Translations under genes and position numbers: made by a program
Notes under the pieces: model-generated
The model's database searches: none
What the model was told of the DNA's origin: nothing
What the model saw: the letters and a program-made list of their open reading frames with translations, nothing else
NCBI RefSeq assembly: GCF_008364555.1
Contig: NZ_VTUC01000007.1
Location: forward strand, 62,001-126,000
From: Enterobacter vonholyi
Lineage (GTDB): Bacteria; Pseudomonadota; Gammaproteobacteria; Enterobacterales; Enterobacteriaceae
Length of the DNA stretch: 64,000 nucleotides
Direction of reading: 5' to 3'
Shown: positions 13,538 to 24,378 of the stretch, one piece after another
Numbering within the stretch: the first letter of the stretch is position 1
Layout of the letters: each line of letters starts with the position of its first letter

Positions 13538-14971
13538 TTACATCAAGCGTTGATAGAGATCGCGGTATGACTGCGCCGCGACGTGCCAGCTAAAGTCCAT
13601 GGACATCGCCTGACGCTGAACGTAACGCCAGAGTGATGGACGGGACCACAAGACGAAAGCACGCCGAATCGCCCGAAGCAGCGACCAGGCATTACTGTCC
13701 TCAAAGACAAATCCGCTGGCGATACCGTCCGCCAGATTTTCCAGAGAGCTGTCGGATACGGTATCCGCCAGTCCGCCCGTGCGGCGCACCAGCGGCAGCG
13801 TGCCGTATTTCAGACCATAAAGCTGCGTCAGGCCGCAGGGTTCGAAACGGCTTGGCACCAGAATGACGTCCGCGCCGCCCATAATTCGGTGAGAGAACGC
13901 CTCGTGGTAGCCAATCTGCACGCCTACCTGTCCCGGGTGTTCCGCGGCGGCGGCAAGGAAACCTTCCTGCAGCACCGGGTCGCCCGCGCCGAGCAGCGCC
14001 AGCTGTCCGCCCTGCTCCAGTAAACCGGGCAGCGCCTCCAGCACCAGATCCAGCCCTTTCTGGCTGGTCAGGCGGCTCACGACGGCGAACAGCGGCACTT
14101 TATCGTTAACCTTCAGGCCCATCGCAATCTGCAGCTGGCGTTTGTTTTCCGCTTTGTCTTCAACGGAATCACGGCCATAGCGCGCCGCCAGCAGGAGATC
14201 GGTTTCCGGGCTCCAGATCTGTTCATCCACGCCGTTCAGAATGCCCGACAGGCGGCCTTCGCGATGGCGCTGCTGCAGCAACCCTTCCATGCCATAGCCA
14301 AACGCCGGCTGGGTGATCTCACGCGCGTAGGTTGGGCTCACCGCCGTGATGTGATCGGCGTAATACAGACCCGCCTTCAGGAACGAGATCTGCCCGTTAA
14401 ACTCCAGACCGTGCATGTTAAAGAACGACCATGGCAGATCGATGTCATTCATGTGATGGGCGTAGTACATCCCCTGATACGCCAGGTTATGCACGGTAAA
14501 GACCGATTTCGCCGGGTGGCCGCGCGCGGCGAGATACGCCGGGGCAAGCCCGGCGTGCCAGTCGTGCGCGTGCACCACATCCGGACGCCAGAACGGATCC
14601 AGCCCCGTCGCCATTTCGGCGCCGACCCAGCCGAGCAGCGCAAAGCGCAGCACGTTGTCGGTGTAGGCGAACAGGTTCGTATCGTGATACGGGCTGCCCG
14701 GGCGATCGTATAAGTGCGGCGCGTCGATCAGGTAAATCCCTACGCCATTGTAATGTCCAAACAGCAGGGTAATGCGTCCGGCAAACGTTTCACGGCGGGT
14801 CACCACTTTTGCATCGGGTATACCGCGCCGGATATCCGGAAAGGCGGGCAGCAGGACTCGGGTATCCACGCCTCCGGCGATTTGCGCCGCCGGTAATGCG
14901 CCAAGCACATCTGCCAGTCCGCCCGTTTTTAATAACGGGAACATCTCAGAACATACGTGTAAAACCTGCAT
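13538..14971 (-). CDS. glgA: Glycogen synthase (ADP-glucose)
   Basis: A GT5 family enzyme that adds glucose from ADP-glucose to alpha-1,4-glucan ends. The ATG at 14971 gives 477 aa as in E. coli; the ORF could begin one Met earlier. The N-terminal KTGGLADV loop binds ADP-glucose, and the C-terminal [14 protein letters not shown] motif is the catalytic GT-B signature. Its ATG shares one base with the glgC stop, so translation is probably coupled. Confidence 0.98.
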   Translation of the reverse strand: MQVLHVCSEMFPLLKTGGLADVLGALPAAQIAGGVDTRVLLPAFPDIRRGIPDAKVVTRRETFAGRITLLFGHYNGVGIYLIDAPHLYDRPGSPYHDTNLFAYTDNVLRFALLGWVGAEMATGLDPFWRPDVVHAHDWHAGLAPAYLAARGHPAKSVFTVHNLAYQGMYYAHHMNDIDLPWSFFNMHGLEFNGQISFLKAGLYYADHITAVSPTYAREITQPAFGYGMEGLLQQRHREGRLSGILNGVDEQIWSPETDLLLAARYGRDSVEDKAENKRQLQIAMGLKVNDKVPLFAVVSRLTSQKGLDLVLEALPGLLEQGGQLALLGAGDPVLQEGFLAAAAEHPGQVGVQIGYHEAFSHRIMGGADVILVPSRFEPCGLTQLYGLKYGTLPLVRRTGGLADTVSDSSLENLADGIASGFVFEDSNAWSLLRAIRRAFVLWSRPSLWRYVQRQAMSMDFSWHVAAQSYRDLYQRLM

Positions 14972-16266
14972 CATCGCTCCTGTTTGATCTGCAGCTTCCG
15001 CAACATTTCCCGTGTGACTAACACGATCCCCTCTTCCGAACGGTAGAAACGACGCGCGTCTTCTTCCGCATTCTCCCCAATAACCATCCCTTCAGGGATG
15101 ACGCAGGCACGGTCGATCACGCAACGACGCAGACGACACGAGCGCCCTACCCAGACATCCGGCAACAAGACTGCCGAATCGATATTACAGAATGAATTTA
15201 TCCGCACGCGCGGGAACAACACCGACTGCACCACGACCGAACCGGAGATAATGCACCCGCCGGACACCAGCGAGTTCAGCGTCATACCGTGGCTGCCGGA
15301 GCGGTCCTGCACGAATTTGGCCGGCGGTAGCGACTCCATATGGGTACGAATCGGCCAGTTCTGGTCATACATATCCAGTTCAGGCGTGACCGATGCCAGA
15401 TCGAGGTTCGCTTTCCAGTAGGCTTCCAGCGTACCCACATCGCGCCAGTAGGGTTCCGCATTCGGATCGGACTGTACGCAGGACAGCGGGAATGGATGTG
15501 CATACGCCATGCCAGCTTTCGTGATTTTCGGAATGATGTCTTTACCGAAGTCGTGGCTGGAGTTTTCGTCTTTGTCGTCTTCTTCCAGCAGCTCATAAAG
15601 ATAATCTGCGTCAAAGACATAGATCCCCATGCTGGCGAGCGATTTGGTGTCATCGCCCGGCATGGTTGGCGGATTCGCCGGTTTTTCAACGAAGTCGATA
15701 ATTTTGTCGTCGGCATCCACGTGCATGACGCCAAACGCCGTCGCTTCGGCAACGGGCACAGGCAGACACGCCACGGTGCAGCGCGCCCCTTTTTCGACGT
15801 GGTCGATCAGCATGTGGGAGTAATCTTGCTTGTAGATGTGGTCCCCGGCGAGGATCACGATGTATTCCGCGTTATAGCGACGAATGATGTCGAGGTTCTG
15901 GGTCACCGCATCCGCCGTACCGCGGTACCAATTCTCGCCGTGAACGCGCTGCTGAGCAGGAAGGAGATCGACAAACTCGTTCATCTCTTCGCTGAAGAAT
16001 GACCAGCCGCGCTGGATATGCTGAACCAGCGTGTGCGACTGATACTGCGTAATGACGCCGATGCGGCGAATGCCCGAGTTCAGGCAGTTGGAGAGCGCAA
16101 AGTCGATGATGCGGAACTTACCACCAAAGTGAACAGCCGGTTTGGCGCGCTTGATGGTCAAATCTTTCAGACGGGTACCACGCCCACCCGCAAGGATCAG
16201 GGCAACCGTTTTTAATGGTAGCTGGCGTGCCAACATTAAGGGATCGTTCTTCTCTAATCTAACCAT
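14971..16266 (-). CDS. glgC: Glucose-1-phosphate adenylyltransferase
   Basis: Makes ADP-glucose from ATP and glucose-1-phosphate, the committed and allosterically controlled step of glycogen synthesis. The start MVRLEKND at 16266 gives 431 aa, the E. coli length; earlier in-frame starts are unlikely. Visible are the nucleotide-binding loop [11 protein letters not shown], the activator-region motif [12 protein letters not shown], and a C-terminal beta-helix with [11 protein letters not shown] repeats. It lies 17 bases after glgX and overlaps glgA. Confidence 0.98.
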   Translation of the reverse strand: MVRLEKNDPLMLARQLPLKTVALILAGGRGTRLKDLTIKRAKPAVHFGGKFRIIDFALSNCLNSGIRRIGVITQYQSHTLVQHIQRGWSFFSEEMNEFVDLLPAQQRVHGENWYRGTADAVTQNLDIIRRYNAEYIVILAGDHIYKQDYSHMLIDHVEKGARCTVACLPVPVAEATAFGVMHVDADDKIIDFVEKPANPPTMPGDDTKSLASMGIYVFDADYLYELLEEDDKDENSSHDFGKDIIPKITKAGMAYAHPFPLSCVQSDPNAEPYWRDVGTLEAYWKANLDLASVTPELDMYDQNWPIRTHMESLPPAKFVQDRSGSHGMTLNSLVSGGCIISGSVVVQSVLFPRVRINSFCNIDSAVLLPDVWVGRSCRLRRCVIDRACVIPEGMVIGENAEEDARRFYRSEEGIVLVTREMLRKLQIKQER

Positions 16267-16283
16267 GACTAACTCCTTTTTTA

Positions 16284-18257
16284 TCATCTTTGGAATACGC
16301 ACACTCCGTGCGCAGGCCCGTGCCAGACAGCCATTACTACCGGATTATCCGCTCCGGCAAAGGGGGGAACGGCGCGCCACTCCCCGTCAGGTAAAACAAT
16401 CTCTGCGACGTCATCCGTCGCGTTCAGCGTGACCAGCCATTTATCCGACAGCAGGATTTGCAGGCGTGGTACGCCGTGTTGCCACTCTTGCGCGCTTAAA
16501 GGTTGCGCGTCTTTATTCAGCCAGCGAACGTTGCCGTCACCCTCTTCCCACCAGCTGTTGGCGGTCAGCGCGGGGATCTGCTGGCGAAGATGGATCAGCG
16601 CAGCGGTGAAATGAATCAGCCCGCTGTTGGCTTCCCCCCAGTCGAGCCAGGTTAAGGTGTTGTCCTGGCAATACGCATTGTTATTACCGTGCTGGCTGTG
16701 ACCATGCTCATCGCCTGCCAGCAGCATCGGCGTGCCCTGCGACAGTAAAAGCGTTGTCAGCAGCGCATGAACGCTGGCGCGTCGCCGCTCTATCACATCC
16801 AGACTTCCGCCTAACCCTTCTATACCATGATTAAAGCTATGGTTATTGTTAGTGCCATCGCGATTCTCTTCGCCGTTCGCCTCATTGTGTTTCTGATTGA
16901 AACAAACGCAGTCCCTGAGCGTAAAACCGTCGTGCGCCGTCAACAGGTTGACGGTGGCCGACGGACGTTTGCCGTCGCGCTTAAAAAGATCGCTCGACGC
17001 GGCAAAGCGCCCGGCAAATTCCCCCAGCGACAGATTGCGTTCCAGCCAGAAGCGGCGTACGGCGTCGCGGTAGTGATCGTTCCACTCGGCAAACAGCGGC
17101 GGGAAATTCCCGACCTGATAACCGCCTTCGCCAATGTCCCACGGCTCGGCAATGAGCTTCACCTGCGAGAGCACCGGACAGTTTTTTATCGCCTCGAACA
17201 GCGGAGCCTGCCGGCTGAACGCCGGCGTGCGCCCCATCACGGGCGCCAGGTCGAAACGAAAACCGTCGACGTGGAACGTCTCAATCCAGTATTTCAGGCA
17301 TTCATACGCAAAATGCGTGACCGCCGGATGGCTGAGGTTGAGCGTGTTACCGCAGCCGGTCCAGTTCTCATAATCGCCATCCTGCCTGATCCAATAATAG
17401 CTACGGTTATCAATTCCGCGCATGGAGAGCGTCGGACCGTCGAGATCGCTTTCTGCACTGTGGTTGAGCACCACGTCCAGAATGACCTCAATGCCCGCCG
17501 CGTGGAGAGCCTTCACCGCATCGCGGAACTCGTCCCGCGCTTTTTCCGGAAGGACGGCATAGCGCGGTTCGAGCGCGAACATCGCCAGCGGGTTGTAGCC
17601 CCAGTAGTTGCTGAGCCCCAGCCGCTGCAGACGCGGCTCGCTGGCAAAATGGGCAACGGGAAGCAGTTCCAGGGCGGTGATACCGAGATGTTTCAGGTAG
17701 GCGATCATGGTGGGATGCCCGAGTGCCTTATAGGTGCCGCGCATCTCTTTGGGGATCGACGGGTGCAGGTACGTCAGCCCTTTAACGTGGGCTTCATAAA
17801 TGACGGTATTGCCCCACGGCGTGTGCGGCGGGGCATCGTCTTCCCAGTCATAAAGATCGTTCACCACCACGCTTTTAGGCGCGACGGGCGCGCTGTCGCG
17901 GTGGTCGGGCTCGCCGTAGCCTACGTGGAACAGAGGGTCATCTTTAAACTCACCGTCCACCCGGTGCGCGCACGGATCAATCAGCAGCTTCGCCGGGTTA
18001 AACCAGTGACCCTGCGCCGGATCCCACGGACCGTGTACGCGAAAGCCATAGTGCATGCCTGGCCGTCCTCCGGCCAGGTAGCCGTGCCAGGTATCCCCCG
18101 TGCGCGCGGGTAAATCGTAACGGTGCTCGTTACCTTCCCCGTCAAACACGCACAGTTCTACCCGCTCGGCGTGAGCGGAAAAGAGGGTGAAATTGACACC
18201 CTTTCCGTCAAAACGCGCCCCGAGCGGTTCGGGTTTACCTGCCGTAAGCTGCGTCAT
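16284..18257 (-). CDS. glgX: Glycogen debranching enzyme
   Basis: A GH13 isoamylase-type enzyme that removes short alpha-1,6 branches left by GlgP. The 657 aa equal the E. coli length. An N-terminal CBM48-like domain (about 1-120) is followed by the catalytic barrel with [13 protein letters not shown] (nucleophile Asp) and AEPWDIG (acid/base Glu). The start codon overlaps the glgB stop by 4 bases (ATGA), so the two are translationally coupled. Confidence 0.97.
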   Translation of the reverse strand: MTQLTAGKPEPLGARFDGKGVNFTLFSAHAERVELCVFDGEGNEHRYDLPARTGDTWHGYLAGGRPGMHYGFRVHGPWDPAQGHWFNPAKLLIDPCAHRVDGEFKDDPLFHVGYGEPDHRDSAPVAPKSVVVNDLYDWEDDAPPHTPWGNTVIYEAHVKGLTYLHPSIPKEMRGTYKALGHPTMIAYLKHLGITALELLPVAHFASEPRLQRLGLSNYWGYNPLAMFALEPRYAVLPEKARDEFRDAVKALHAAGIEVILDVVLNHSAESDLDGPTLSMRGIDNRSYYWIRQDGDYENWTGCGNTLNLSHPAVTHFAYECLKYWIETFHVDGFRFDLAPVMGRTPAFSRQAPLFEAIKNCPVLSQVKLIAEPWDIGEGGYQVGNFPPLFAEWNDHYRDAVRRFWLERNLSLGEFAGRFAASSDLFKRDGKRPSATVNLLTAHDGFTLRDCVCFNQKHNEANGEENRDGTNNNHSFNHGIEGLGGSLDVIERRRASVHALLTTLLLSQGTPMLLAGDEHGHSQHGNNNAYCQDNTLTWLDWGEANSGLIHFTAALIHLRQQIPALTANSWWEEGDGNVRWLNKDAQPLSAQEWQHGVPRLQILLSDKWLVTLNATDDVAEIVLPDGEWRAVPPFAGADNPVVMAVWHGPAHGVCVFQR

Positions 18258-20440
18258 TCGCCCTCCCGCATCAGCCAGATGGTGCCAAGCGGCGGCAGCG
18301 TCAGGCTCAGGGAGTTGGGTCGCCCGTGGCTTTCTATGGCGTCACTCTGTACCAGCCCGCCGTTACCGGCGTTGCTGCCGTGGTAGTGCATCGAATCGGT
18401 ATTCAGAATTTCACGCCATTTTCCCGGCTGGTTAATGCCGAAGCGGTAGTGTTCGCGCGGCACCGGGGTGAAGTTGCTGGCGACGATGATCTCGTTACCC
18501 GCTTTGTCACGTCGCACAAAGACAAACACCGAGCGCTCATGGTCGTCCACCACCAGCCATTCAAAGCCGTACGGATCGAAGTCGAGCTCGTGCAGCGCTT
18601 TGTGGTGGCGATAGGTCAGGTTCAGATCGCGCACCAGACGCTGCACCCCGTGGTGCCAGTTGTCGCCGCCTTCCAGCAGATGCCAGTCGAGGCTGGCGTC
18701 GTGGTTCCACTCGCGTCCCTGGGCGAACTCATTGCCCATGAACAGCAGTTTCTTACCCGGGAAGGCAAACATCCAGCCGTAATAGGCGCGCAGGTTGGCA
18801 AACTTCTGCCACGCGTCGCCAGGCATGCGGTCGAGAATCGATTTTTTACCGTGTACCACCTCATCGTGCGACAGCGGCAGCATGAAGTTTTCGGTGTAGT
18901 TGTAGAGCATCCCGAACGTCAGCTTATCGTGATGATACTTACGGTGAACCGGGTCCAGCTTCATGTAGTCGAGCGTGTCGTGCATCCAGCCCAGGTTCCA
19001 CTTATACCAGAACCCCAGGCCGCCCAATGACGGCGGACGGGAGACGCCCGCAAAGTCGGTGGATTCTTCCGCCATGGTCACGGCACCGTCCACCTGCTCG
19101 CCGATAATGCGGTTGGTATTGCGCAGGAACTCAATGGCTTCCAGGTTTTCACGGCCGCCAAACTCGTTCGGGATCCACTCCCCCTCTTTGCGGCTGTAGT
19201 CGCGGTAGATCATCGACGCCACCGCATCGACGCGCAGGGCATCAATACCAAACCGCTCGATCCAGTACAGGGCATTCCCGACCAGATAGTTGGCGACCTC
19301 ACGACGACCGTAGTTGTAGATCAGCGTGTTCCAGTCCTGGTGATAGCCTTCGCGCGGATCGCTATGCTCGTACAGCTTCGTGCCGTCAAATTCTGCCAGC
19401 GCGAAATCATCCGCAGGGAAATGGCCCGGCACCCAGTCGAGGATGACGTTCAGCCCGGCGGCGTGCGCGGCATCAATGAAATAGCGGAAGTCGTCGCGCG
19501 TGCCAAAGCGGCGCGTTGGCGCATACAGCCCGGTGGGCTGATAGCCCCAGCTGCCGTCGAACGGGTGTTCATTGACCGGCAGCAGCTCAAGATGAGTAAA
19601 GCCCATCCATTTGGCGTACGGCACCAGCTGGTCGGCAAGCTCCCGGTAGCTCAGCCAGAAGTTGTTATCGGTGTGGCGGCGCCAGGAGCCGAGATGAACT
19701 TCATAGACGGAGATCGGCGCATCAAAGCGGTTGGCCTGTTTACGCTCTTCCGTCTGGACGACCTTCTCCGGCAGGCCGCAAATCAGCGACGCGGTATCCG
19801 GGCGCATCTGCGCTTCGAAGGCATACGGGTCGGCTTTAATGCGTAGCTTGCCGTTGGCGTCGATCATCTCGAATTTATAAAGCTGCCCGGGGTGCGCCCC
19901 GGGGATAAAAAGCTCCCAGATGCCGGTTTCCCGGCGCAGGCGCATCGGGTGGCGGCGGCCATCCCAGTAGTTGAACTGGCCGACAACGGAGACGCGCTGG
20001 GCGTTAGGCGCCCATACGGAGAACCGCGTGCCGGTAATGCCGTCCATGGTATCGGCATGGGCACCCAGCGTTTCATAAGGTCGAAGATGCGTCCCTTCGG
20101 AGAGCAGCCAGGCGTCCATCTCTTTTAAGAGCGGACCAAAGCTGTAAGGATCGTCAATCAGGTTTTGCTGACCGTGCCAGAGAACGGCGAGCTGATAGCG
20201 AAAAGGGTTTTTACGACGGGGCATTACGCCCGAGAAGAAGCCACGCGAATCGAGGCATTCAAGATTACCGACCTTGCGGCCAGTTTTGGGTTCAATCACC
20301 CAGACTTCTGTGGCATCCGGTAATAGCGCCCGAACTTCCAGACCCGCCTCAGTACGATGCATCCCAAGCACAGAAAAGGGGTCAGCGAAATGACCCGCAA
20401 TAAGCGCATTAATCACGTCTCTATCCACACGATCGGACAT
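18254..20440 (-). CDS. glgB: 1,4-alpha-glucan branching enzyme
   Basis: A GH13 enzyme that introduces alpha-1,6 branches into glycogen. The ATG at 20440 (MSDRVDRD) gives 728 aa as in E. coli and has AGGA 8 bases upstream; in-frame starts further upstream are less likely. N-terminal CBM48-type domains cover about 1-220, then the barrel with the nucleophile motif [13 protein letters not shown] and the acid/base Glu in AEESTDF. First gene of glgBXCAP. The 206 bases between it and the asd terminator should hold the promoter, but I could not place a convincing -35/-10 pair. Confidence 0.98.
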   Translation of the reverse strand: MSDRVDRDVINALIAGHFADPFSVLGMHRTEAGLEVRALLPDATEVWVIEPKTGRKVGNLECLDSRGFFSGVMPRRKNPFRYQLAVLWHGQQNLIDDPYSFGPLLKEMDAWLLSEGTHLRPYETLGAHADTMDGITGTRFSVWAPNAQRVSVVGQFNYWDGRRHPMRLRRETGIWELFIPGAHPGQLYKFEMIDANGKLRIKADPYAFEAQMRPDTASLICGLPEKVVQTEERKQANRFDAPISVYEVHLGSWRRHTDNNFWLSYRELADQLVPYAKWMGFTHLELLPVNEHPFDGSWGYQPTGLYAPTRRFGTRDDFRYFIDAAHAAGLNVILDWVPGHFPADDFALAEFDGTKLYEHSDPREGYHQDWNTLIYNYGRREVANYLVGNALYWIERFGIDALRVDAVASMIYRDYSRKEGEWIPNEFGGRENLEAIEFLRNTNRIIGEQVDGAVTMAEESTDFAGVSRPPSLGGLGFWYKWNLGWMHDTLDYMKLDPVHRKYHHDKLTFGMLYNYTENFMLPLSHDEVVHGKKSILDRMPGDAWQKFANLRAYYGWMFAFPGKKLLFMGNEFAQGREWNHDASLDWHLLEGGDNWHHGVQRLVRDLNLTYRHHKALHELDFDPYGFEWLVVDDHERSVFVFVRRDKAGNEIIVASNFTPVPREHYRFGINQPGKWREILNTDSMHYHGSNAGNGGLVQSDAIESHGRPNSLSLTLPPLGTIWLMREGE

Positions 20441-20647
20441 GGTATTCATCCTGTTTTTTATGTCGTCCTTTTTAAGCGCTCCGGGACGACTTTTAATGTG
20501 ACCTGAACGGGACAGCACAAAAATGTGCATCCATTCTGCTCCGTTCGAACCTCAGGTAAGAAATGACTCTTCCTTAAAGCATAGCCAACGCTCTAGATGA
20601 CTCCTGATAAAAAATAAGACATACGCGTGTTACTCCATGTAGTACGC

Positions 20648-20674
20648 AAAAAAAAGGGGTGAAAATCACCCCCG
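20648..20674 (-). terminator. Intrinsic terminator of asd
   Basis: On the minus strand an 8-bp GC-rich stem (GGGGTGA pairing with TCACCCC, extended by one G-C pair) with a short T-rich loop is followed by eight T residues. It lies 15 bases after the asd stop and isolates asd from glgB. Confidence 0.9.
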
Positions 20675-20689
20675 GTAGTTAACAAATTA

Positions 20690-21793
20690 TTACGCCAGCT
20701 GGCGCAGCATGCGGCGCAGCGGCTCGGCGGCACCCCACAGGAGCTGGTCGCCGACGGTGAACGCGGAGAGATACTCCGGCCCCATGTTCAGCTTGCGCAG
20801 ACGGCCAACCGGCGTGGTCAGCGTGCCGGTAACGGCAGCCGGGGTCAGCTCGCGCATGGTGATATCGCGATCGTTTGGCACCACTTTAGCCCACGGGTTG
20901 TGCGCGGCCAGCAGTTCTTCCACGGTCGGAATAGACACATCTTTTTTCAGTTTAATGGTGAAGGCCTGGCTGTGGCAGCGCAGCGCGCCGATACGCACGC
21001 ACAGTCCGTCAACCGGAATGGTGTTCGCGGTCGCGAGGATTTTGTTGGTCTCAGCCTGGCCCTTCCACTCTTCGCGGGTCTGGCCGTTATCCAGCTGTTT
21101 GTCGATCCACGGTATCAGACCGCCGGCCAGCGGTACGCCAAAGTTATCCACCGGCAGCTCACCGCTGCGGGTCAGTTGGGTGACCTTACGCTCGATATCC
21201 AGAATAGCGGATGCCGGGTTTGCCAGCTCGGTCGCAACGCTCTGGTGCAGCTGGCCCATCTGGGTCAGCAGCTCGCGCATATGGCGCGCGCCACCGCCGG
21301 ACGCGGCCTGGTAGGTCGCCACGGAGACCCACTCCACCAGATCCTGAGCGAACAGGCCGCCGAGGGACATCAGCATCAGGCTGACGGTGCAGTTGCCGCC
21401 AACAAAGGTTTTTACGCCGTTGTTCAGGCCATCGGTGATCACGCCCTGGTTCACCGGGTCGAGAATAATGATGGCATCGTCTTTCATGCGCAGCGAAGAA
21501 GCCGCGTCAATCCAGTAGCCCTGCCAGCCGCTTTCACGCAGCTTTGGATAGATTTCGTTGGTATAATCGCCGCCCTGGCACGTCACAATAATGTCGAGTG
21601 CCTTCAGCGCTTCCAGATCGTAAGCATCCTGCAACGTGCCTGTGGTACCACCAAAGGACGGAGCAGCCTGGCCGAGCTGGGAAGTGGAGAAGAAGACCGG
21701 GCGGATAGCGTCGAAATCGCGCTCTTCAACCATGCGTTGCATGAGTACAGAGCCGACCATACCGCGCCAGCCGATAAAACCAACGTTTTTCAT
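20690..21793 (-). CDS. asd: Aspartate-semialdehyde dehydrogenase
   Basis: Reduces aspartyl phosphate to aspartate semialdehyde with NADPH, the branch point to lysine, diaminopimelate, methionine and threonine; normally essential for the cell wall. The 367 aa equal the E. coli length. The N-terminal Rossmann motif [10 protein letters not shown] is present and the catalytic cysteine in GGNCTVSLM is residue 135. AGGA lies 10 bases before the ATG. Transcribed alone, with its own terminator, divergent from yhgN. Confidence 0.98.
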   Translation of the reverse strand: MKNVGFIGWRGMVGSVLMQRMVEERDFDAIRPVFFSTSQLGQAAPSFGGTTGTLQDAYDLEALKALDIIVTCQGGDYTNEIYPKLRESGWQGYWIDAASSLRMKDDAIIILDPVNQGVITDGLNNGVKTFVGGNCTVSLMLMSLGGLFAQDLVEWVSVATYQAASGGGARHMRELLTQMGQLHQSVATELANPASAILDIERKVTQLTRSGELPVDNFGVPLAGGLIPWIDKQLDNGQTREEWKGQAETNKILATANTIPVDGLCVRIGALRCHSQAFTIKLKKDVSIPTVEELLAAHNPWAKVVPNDRDITMRELTPAAVTGTLTTPVGRLRKLNMGPEYLSAFTVGDQLLWGAAEPLRRMLRQLA

Positions 21794-21972
21794 AGCATTT
21801 TTTTCCTGCTGAGGGTGTGTGCTGATTGTGCAAGCCAGTATTGAACTGGGATATGCTTCACATTACAAAATGCTGCCAAAGTCGCAAGCGAAATTAATCG
21901 ATGATTGCCCGGCAATCAGAAAAAGCGCTAATCATCGAAATAACACTACTAAGTATCAGGGATAATTTAAAG

Positions 21973-22566
21973 ATGAGTGAAATCATTTCCGCGGCGGTTT
22001 TATTGATCCTGATTATGGATCCACTGGGTAACCTGCCGATCTTCATGTCGGTGCTGAAGCACACCGAACCGAAGCGCCGCCGTGCGATCATGATCCGCGA
22101 GCTGCTCATCGCCCTGCTGGTGATGTTTATCTTCCTGTTTGCGGGTGAAAAAATCCTCGCATTCCTGAACCTGCGCGCCGAAACCGTGTCGATTTCCGGC
22201 GGGATTATTCTTTTCCTGATTGCGATTAAGATGATTTTCCCGAGCGCGGAAGGCAGCAGCAGCGGCCTGCCTGCGGGTGAAGAGCCGTTTATTGTGCCGC
22301 TGGCTATTCCCCTCGTTGCCGGGCCGACCATTCTGGCCACGCTGATGCTGCTGTCGCACCAGTATCCGAACCAGATGAGCCATCTGGTGATTGCCCTGCT
22401 GATTGCCTGGGGCGGAACGTTTATTATCCTGCTGCAGTCATCCCTGTTCCTGCGCCTGCTGGGTGAGAAAGGGGTAAACGCGCTGGAGCGCCTGATGGGG
22501 CTGATTCTGGTAATGATGGCAACGCAGATGTTCCTGGATGGGATCCGGGCGTGGATGAAAGGATGA
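21973..22566 (+). CDS. yhgN: MarC-family inner membrane protein YhgN
   Basis: A small hydrophobic protein of the MarC/UPF0056 family with about six membrane segments; the family has been linked to small-molecule export, but the substrate is unproven. The start MSEIISAAVLL at 21973 gives 197 aa as in E. coli; an in-frame start 24 codons upstream lacks conservation. The MDPLGNLPIF motif near the N-terminus is typical. In K-12 the next gene is gntU; here the next gene is tusA. Confidence 0.95.
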   Translation: MSEIISAAVLLILIMDPLGNLPIFMSVLKHTEPKRRRAIMIRELLIALLVMFIFLFAGEKILAFLNLRAETVSISGGIILFLIAIKMIFPSAEGSSSGLPAGEEPFIVPLAIPLVAGPTILATLMLLSHQYPNQMSHLVIALLIAWGGTFIILLQSSLFLRLLGEKGVNALERLMGLILVMMATQMFLDGIRAWMKG

Positions 22567-22570
22567 CGTT

Positions 22571-22607
22571 CTCCCTCTCCCTGTGGGAGAGGGGCGGGGT
22601 GAGGGCA
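22571..22607. repeat. Dispersed hairpin repeat, copy 3 (yhgN/tusA junction)
   Basis: An inverted copy of the 7249 unit: CCCTCTCCC (22573-22581), TGT, GGGAGAGGG (22585-22593), then GCGGGGTGAGGGC. It begins 4 bases after the yhgN stop, between convergent genes, and is followed 24 bases later by a REP-type palindrome. Confidence 0.85.
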
Positions 22608-22630
22608 TCAGGCCGCAGAGGCCGTATTTT

Positions 22631-22665
22631 TGCCGGGTGGCGGCTTCGCCTTACCCGGCCTACAA
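22631..22665. repeat. REP-type palindromic element
   Basis: An imperfect palindrome, TGCCGGGTGGCGG...ACCCGGCCTAC, of the classical enterobacterial REP/PU form, three bases beyond the tusA stop codon. Such elements sit between genes and affect mRNA 3' ends, gyrase or IHF binding, and recombination. Confidence 0.85.
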
Positions 22666-22668
22666 AAC

Positions 22669-22911
22669 TTAACCCTTACGAATCAAATACCGGTACGGCA
22701 GCGTTTCCGTCTGCTGTGCCACCAGCTCATGCTCCATAAAGGTACAAAAACCGGGAATATCGCGCGTGGTGGCCGGGTCGTCGGCAACGATCAGCAGCGT
22801 TTCACCGGTCTGCATGTTGCGCACGGTTTTACGTACCATCATTACCGGTTCCGGGCAGCGAAGGCCCTGGGCATCAAGAGTGTGGTCTGGGCTGGAAAAC
22901 AGGTCGGTCAT
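22669..22911 (-). CDS. tusA: Sulfur carrier protein TusA
   Basis: Accepts sulfur from the cysteine desulfurase IscS and passes it to TusBCD-TusE-MnmA for 2-thiolation of tRNA wobble uridine; it also feeds molybdenum-cofactor synthesis. The 80 aa compare with 81 in E. coli. The active cysteine is residue 19 in the family motif [10 protein letters not shown] single gene, divergent from yhhQ. Confidence 0.97.
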   Translation of the reverse strand: MTDLFSSPDHTLDAQGLRCPEPVMMVRKTVRNMQTGETLLIVADDPATTRDIPGFCTFMEHELVAQQTETLPYRYLIRKG

Positions 22912-22999
22912 GATCTTCTCGGTCTGATAAAAACGGCTGTAGTTTACGCCCGGTTGCGATCAATGCAAACCAGGTTAACGATTGCGTAAAAACTAACCA

Positions 23000-23027
23000 T
23001 TGCAATGTCCTGACAAAGCAGTATCAT
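23000..23027 (+). promoter_or_regulatory. Predicted yhhQ promoter
   Basis: TTGCAA (23000-23005) and TATCAT (23022-23027), 16 bases apart. The predicted start near 23034 leaves a leader of about 45 bases, just long enough for the riboswitch-like element at 23041. Confidence 0.6.
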
Positions 23028-23040
23028 GCTGCGGTTTTTA

Positions 23041-23071
23041 TTGGGTTCCCTCACCCCAACGTATAAAAAGG
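23041..23071 (+). promoter_or_regulatory. Putative preQ1-I riboswitch controlling yhhQ
   Basis: A 5-bp stem P1 (TTGGG 23041-23045 with CCCAA 23055-23059) encloses a loop TTCCCTCAC. An A-rich tail (CGTATAAAAA) follows, then AGG at 23069-23071, which can pair with loop CCT (23049-23051) as the pseudoknot P2. This is the compact H-type pseudoknot layout of preQ1-I aptamers. The AGG is the Shine-Dalgarno sequence of yhhQ, 7 bases before its ATG, so ligand binding would block translation. The regulated gene encodes a queuosine-precursor transporter, which fits preQ1 sensing. Confidence 0.82.
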
Positions 23072-23078
23072 TCACAAT

Positions 23079-23744
23079 ATGACGCAGTTTTCTGAATCTC
23101 AGCGCGTAAAAGCGTTGTTCTGGCTTTCGATTTTCCATTTGCTGGTGATCACCTCCAGCAACTATCTGGTGCAGCTCCCGATCTCCATCTTTGGTTTCCA
23201 TACCACCTGGGGCGCGTTTAGTTTCCCGTTTATTTTCCTCGCGACGGATTTGACCGTGCGTATTTTTGGCGCACCGCTGGCTCGCCGTATTATTTTTTCG
23301 GTCATGCTCCCGGCGCTGTTCATCTCGTACGTGATTTCGTCTCTGTTTTATATGGGAAGCTGGCAGGGCTTTGAGGCGTTAACCCACTTCAACCTGTTCG
23401 TTGCCCGTATCGCCGCGGCAAGCTTTATGGCCTACGCGCTGGGGCAGATCCTCGACGTGCATGTGTTTAACCGCCTGCGTCAGAATCATCGCTGGTGGAT
23501 GGCGCCAACCGCCTCCACGCTGTTCGGTAACGTGAGCGATACGCTGGCCTTCTTCTTCATCGCCTTCTGGCGCAGCCCGGATGCGTTCATGGCCGAGCAC
23601 TGGATGGAAATCGCGCTGGTGGACTACTGCTTCAAGGTCCTCATCAGCATTGTTTTCTTCCTGCCGATGTACGGCGTGCTGCTCAATATGCTGCTGAAAA
23701 GGCTGGCAGATAAATCTGAAATCACAGCATTGCAGGCTGGTTAA
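23079..23744 (+). CDS. yhhQ: Queuosine precursor transporter
   Basis: An inner-membrane protein of the COG1738 (ECF-like) family, implicated in E. coli in uptake of the queuosine precursors preQ0 and preQ1. The 221 aa equal the E. coli length, with about six membrane segments. SSNYLVQLP near residue 27 and FGNVSDTLAFFF near 150 are strongly conserved. The ATG at 23079 follows AAGG at 23068-23071, which lies inside the predicted riboswitch. Confidence 0.95.
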   Translation: MTQFSESQRVKALFWLSIFHLLVITSSNYLVQLPISIFGFHTTWGAFSFPFIFLATDLTVRIFGAPLARRIIFSVMLPALFISYVISSLFYMGSWQGFEALTHFNLFVARIAAASFMAYALGQILDVHVFNRLRQNHRWWMAPTASTLFGNVSDTLAFFFIAFWRSPDAFMAEHWMEIALVDYCFKVLISIVFFLPMYGVLLNMLLKRLADKSEITALQAG

Positions 23745-23816
23745 GGGTTCGCTTTATCAGTTGTGATAAGATGAGCGAATGAGCCGTTATGGCCGTTTAT
23801 CGAAAGGAAGAAGTCA

Positions 23817-24374
23817 ATGCGCAATCTGGTTAAATATGTCGGGATTGGCCTGCTGGTTGTGGGTCTTGCAGCCTGTGATAACAGCGACACGAAAACGCCT
23901 GCTCAGGGCACATCCGCAGAAAGCAATGCGACCGGCCAGCCGGTGAATCTGATGGATGGCAAACTCAGTTTCTCTCTGCCAGCCGATATGACTGACCAGA
24001 GCGGCAAGCTGGGCACCCAGGCGAACAACATGCACGTTTACTCCGACGCAACCGGGCAGAAAGCGGTCATTGTGATTGTGGGCGACGACACCAGCGAAGA
24101 CCTGGCCGTCCTGTCCAAACGTCTTGAAGATCAGCAGCGCGGACGCGACCCACAGCTTCAGGTCGTGACCAATAAATCCATCGAGCTGAAAGGCCATAAG
24201 CTGCAGCAGCTCGATAGCATCATCTCCGCAAAAGGCCAGACCGCTTACTCCTCTGTCGTGCTGGGCAAGGTCGATAACAAACTGCTGACCCTGCAGATCA
24301 CCCTGCCAGCGGAAGATCAGCAGAAAGCGCAGACAGCCGCTGAAAACATCATTAACACCATCGTGATCCAGTAA
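23817..24374 (+). CDS. dcrB: Envelope lipoprotein DcrB
   Basis: The 185 aa match E. coli DcrB, which is needed for infection by phages C1 and C6 and affects envelope lipoprotein handling. The signal peptide ends in a lipobox VGLAAC with the lipidated cysteine at residue 20, followed by a low-complexity linker (about 21-45) and one compact domain. AAAGGAAG lies upstream of the ATG. Its terminator appears to lie inside the convergent yhhS. Confidence 0.95.
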   Translation: MRNLVKYVGIGLLVVGLAACDNSDTKTPAQGTSAESNATGQPVNLMDGKLSFSLPADMTDQSGKLGTQANNMHVYSDATGQKAVIVIVGDDTSEDLAVLSKRLEDQQRGRDPQLQVVTNKSIELKGHKLQQLDSIISAKGQTAYSSVVLGKVDNKLLTLQITLPAEDQQKAQTAAENIINTIVIQ

Positions 24375-24378
24375 CGCC

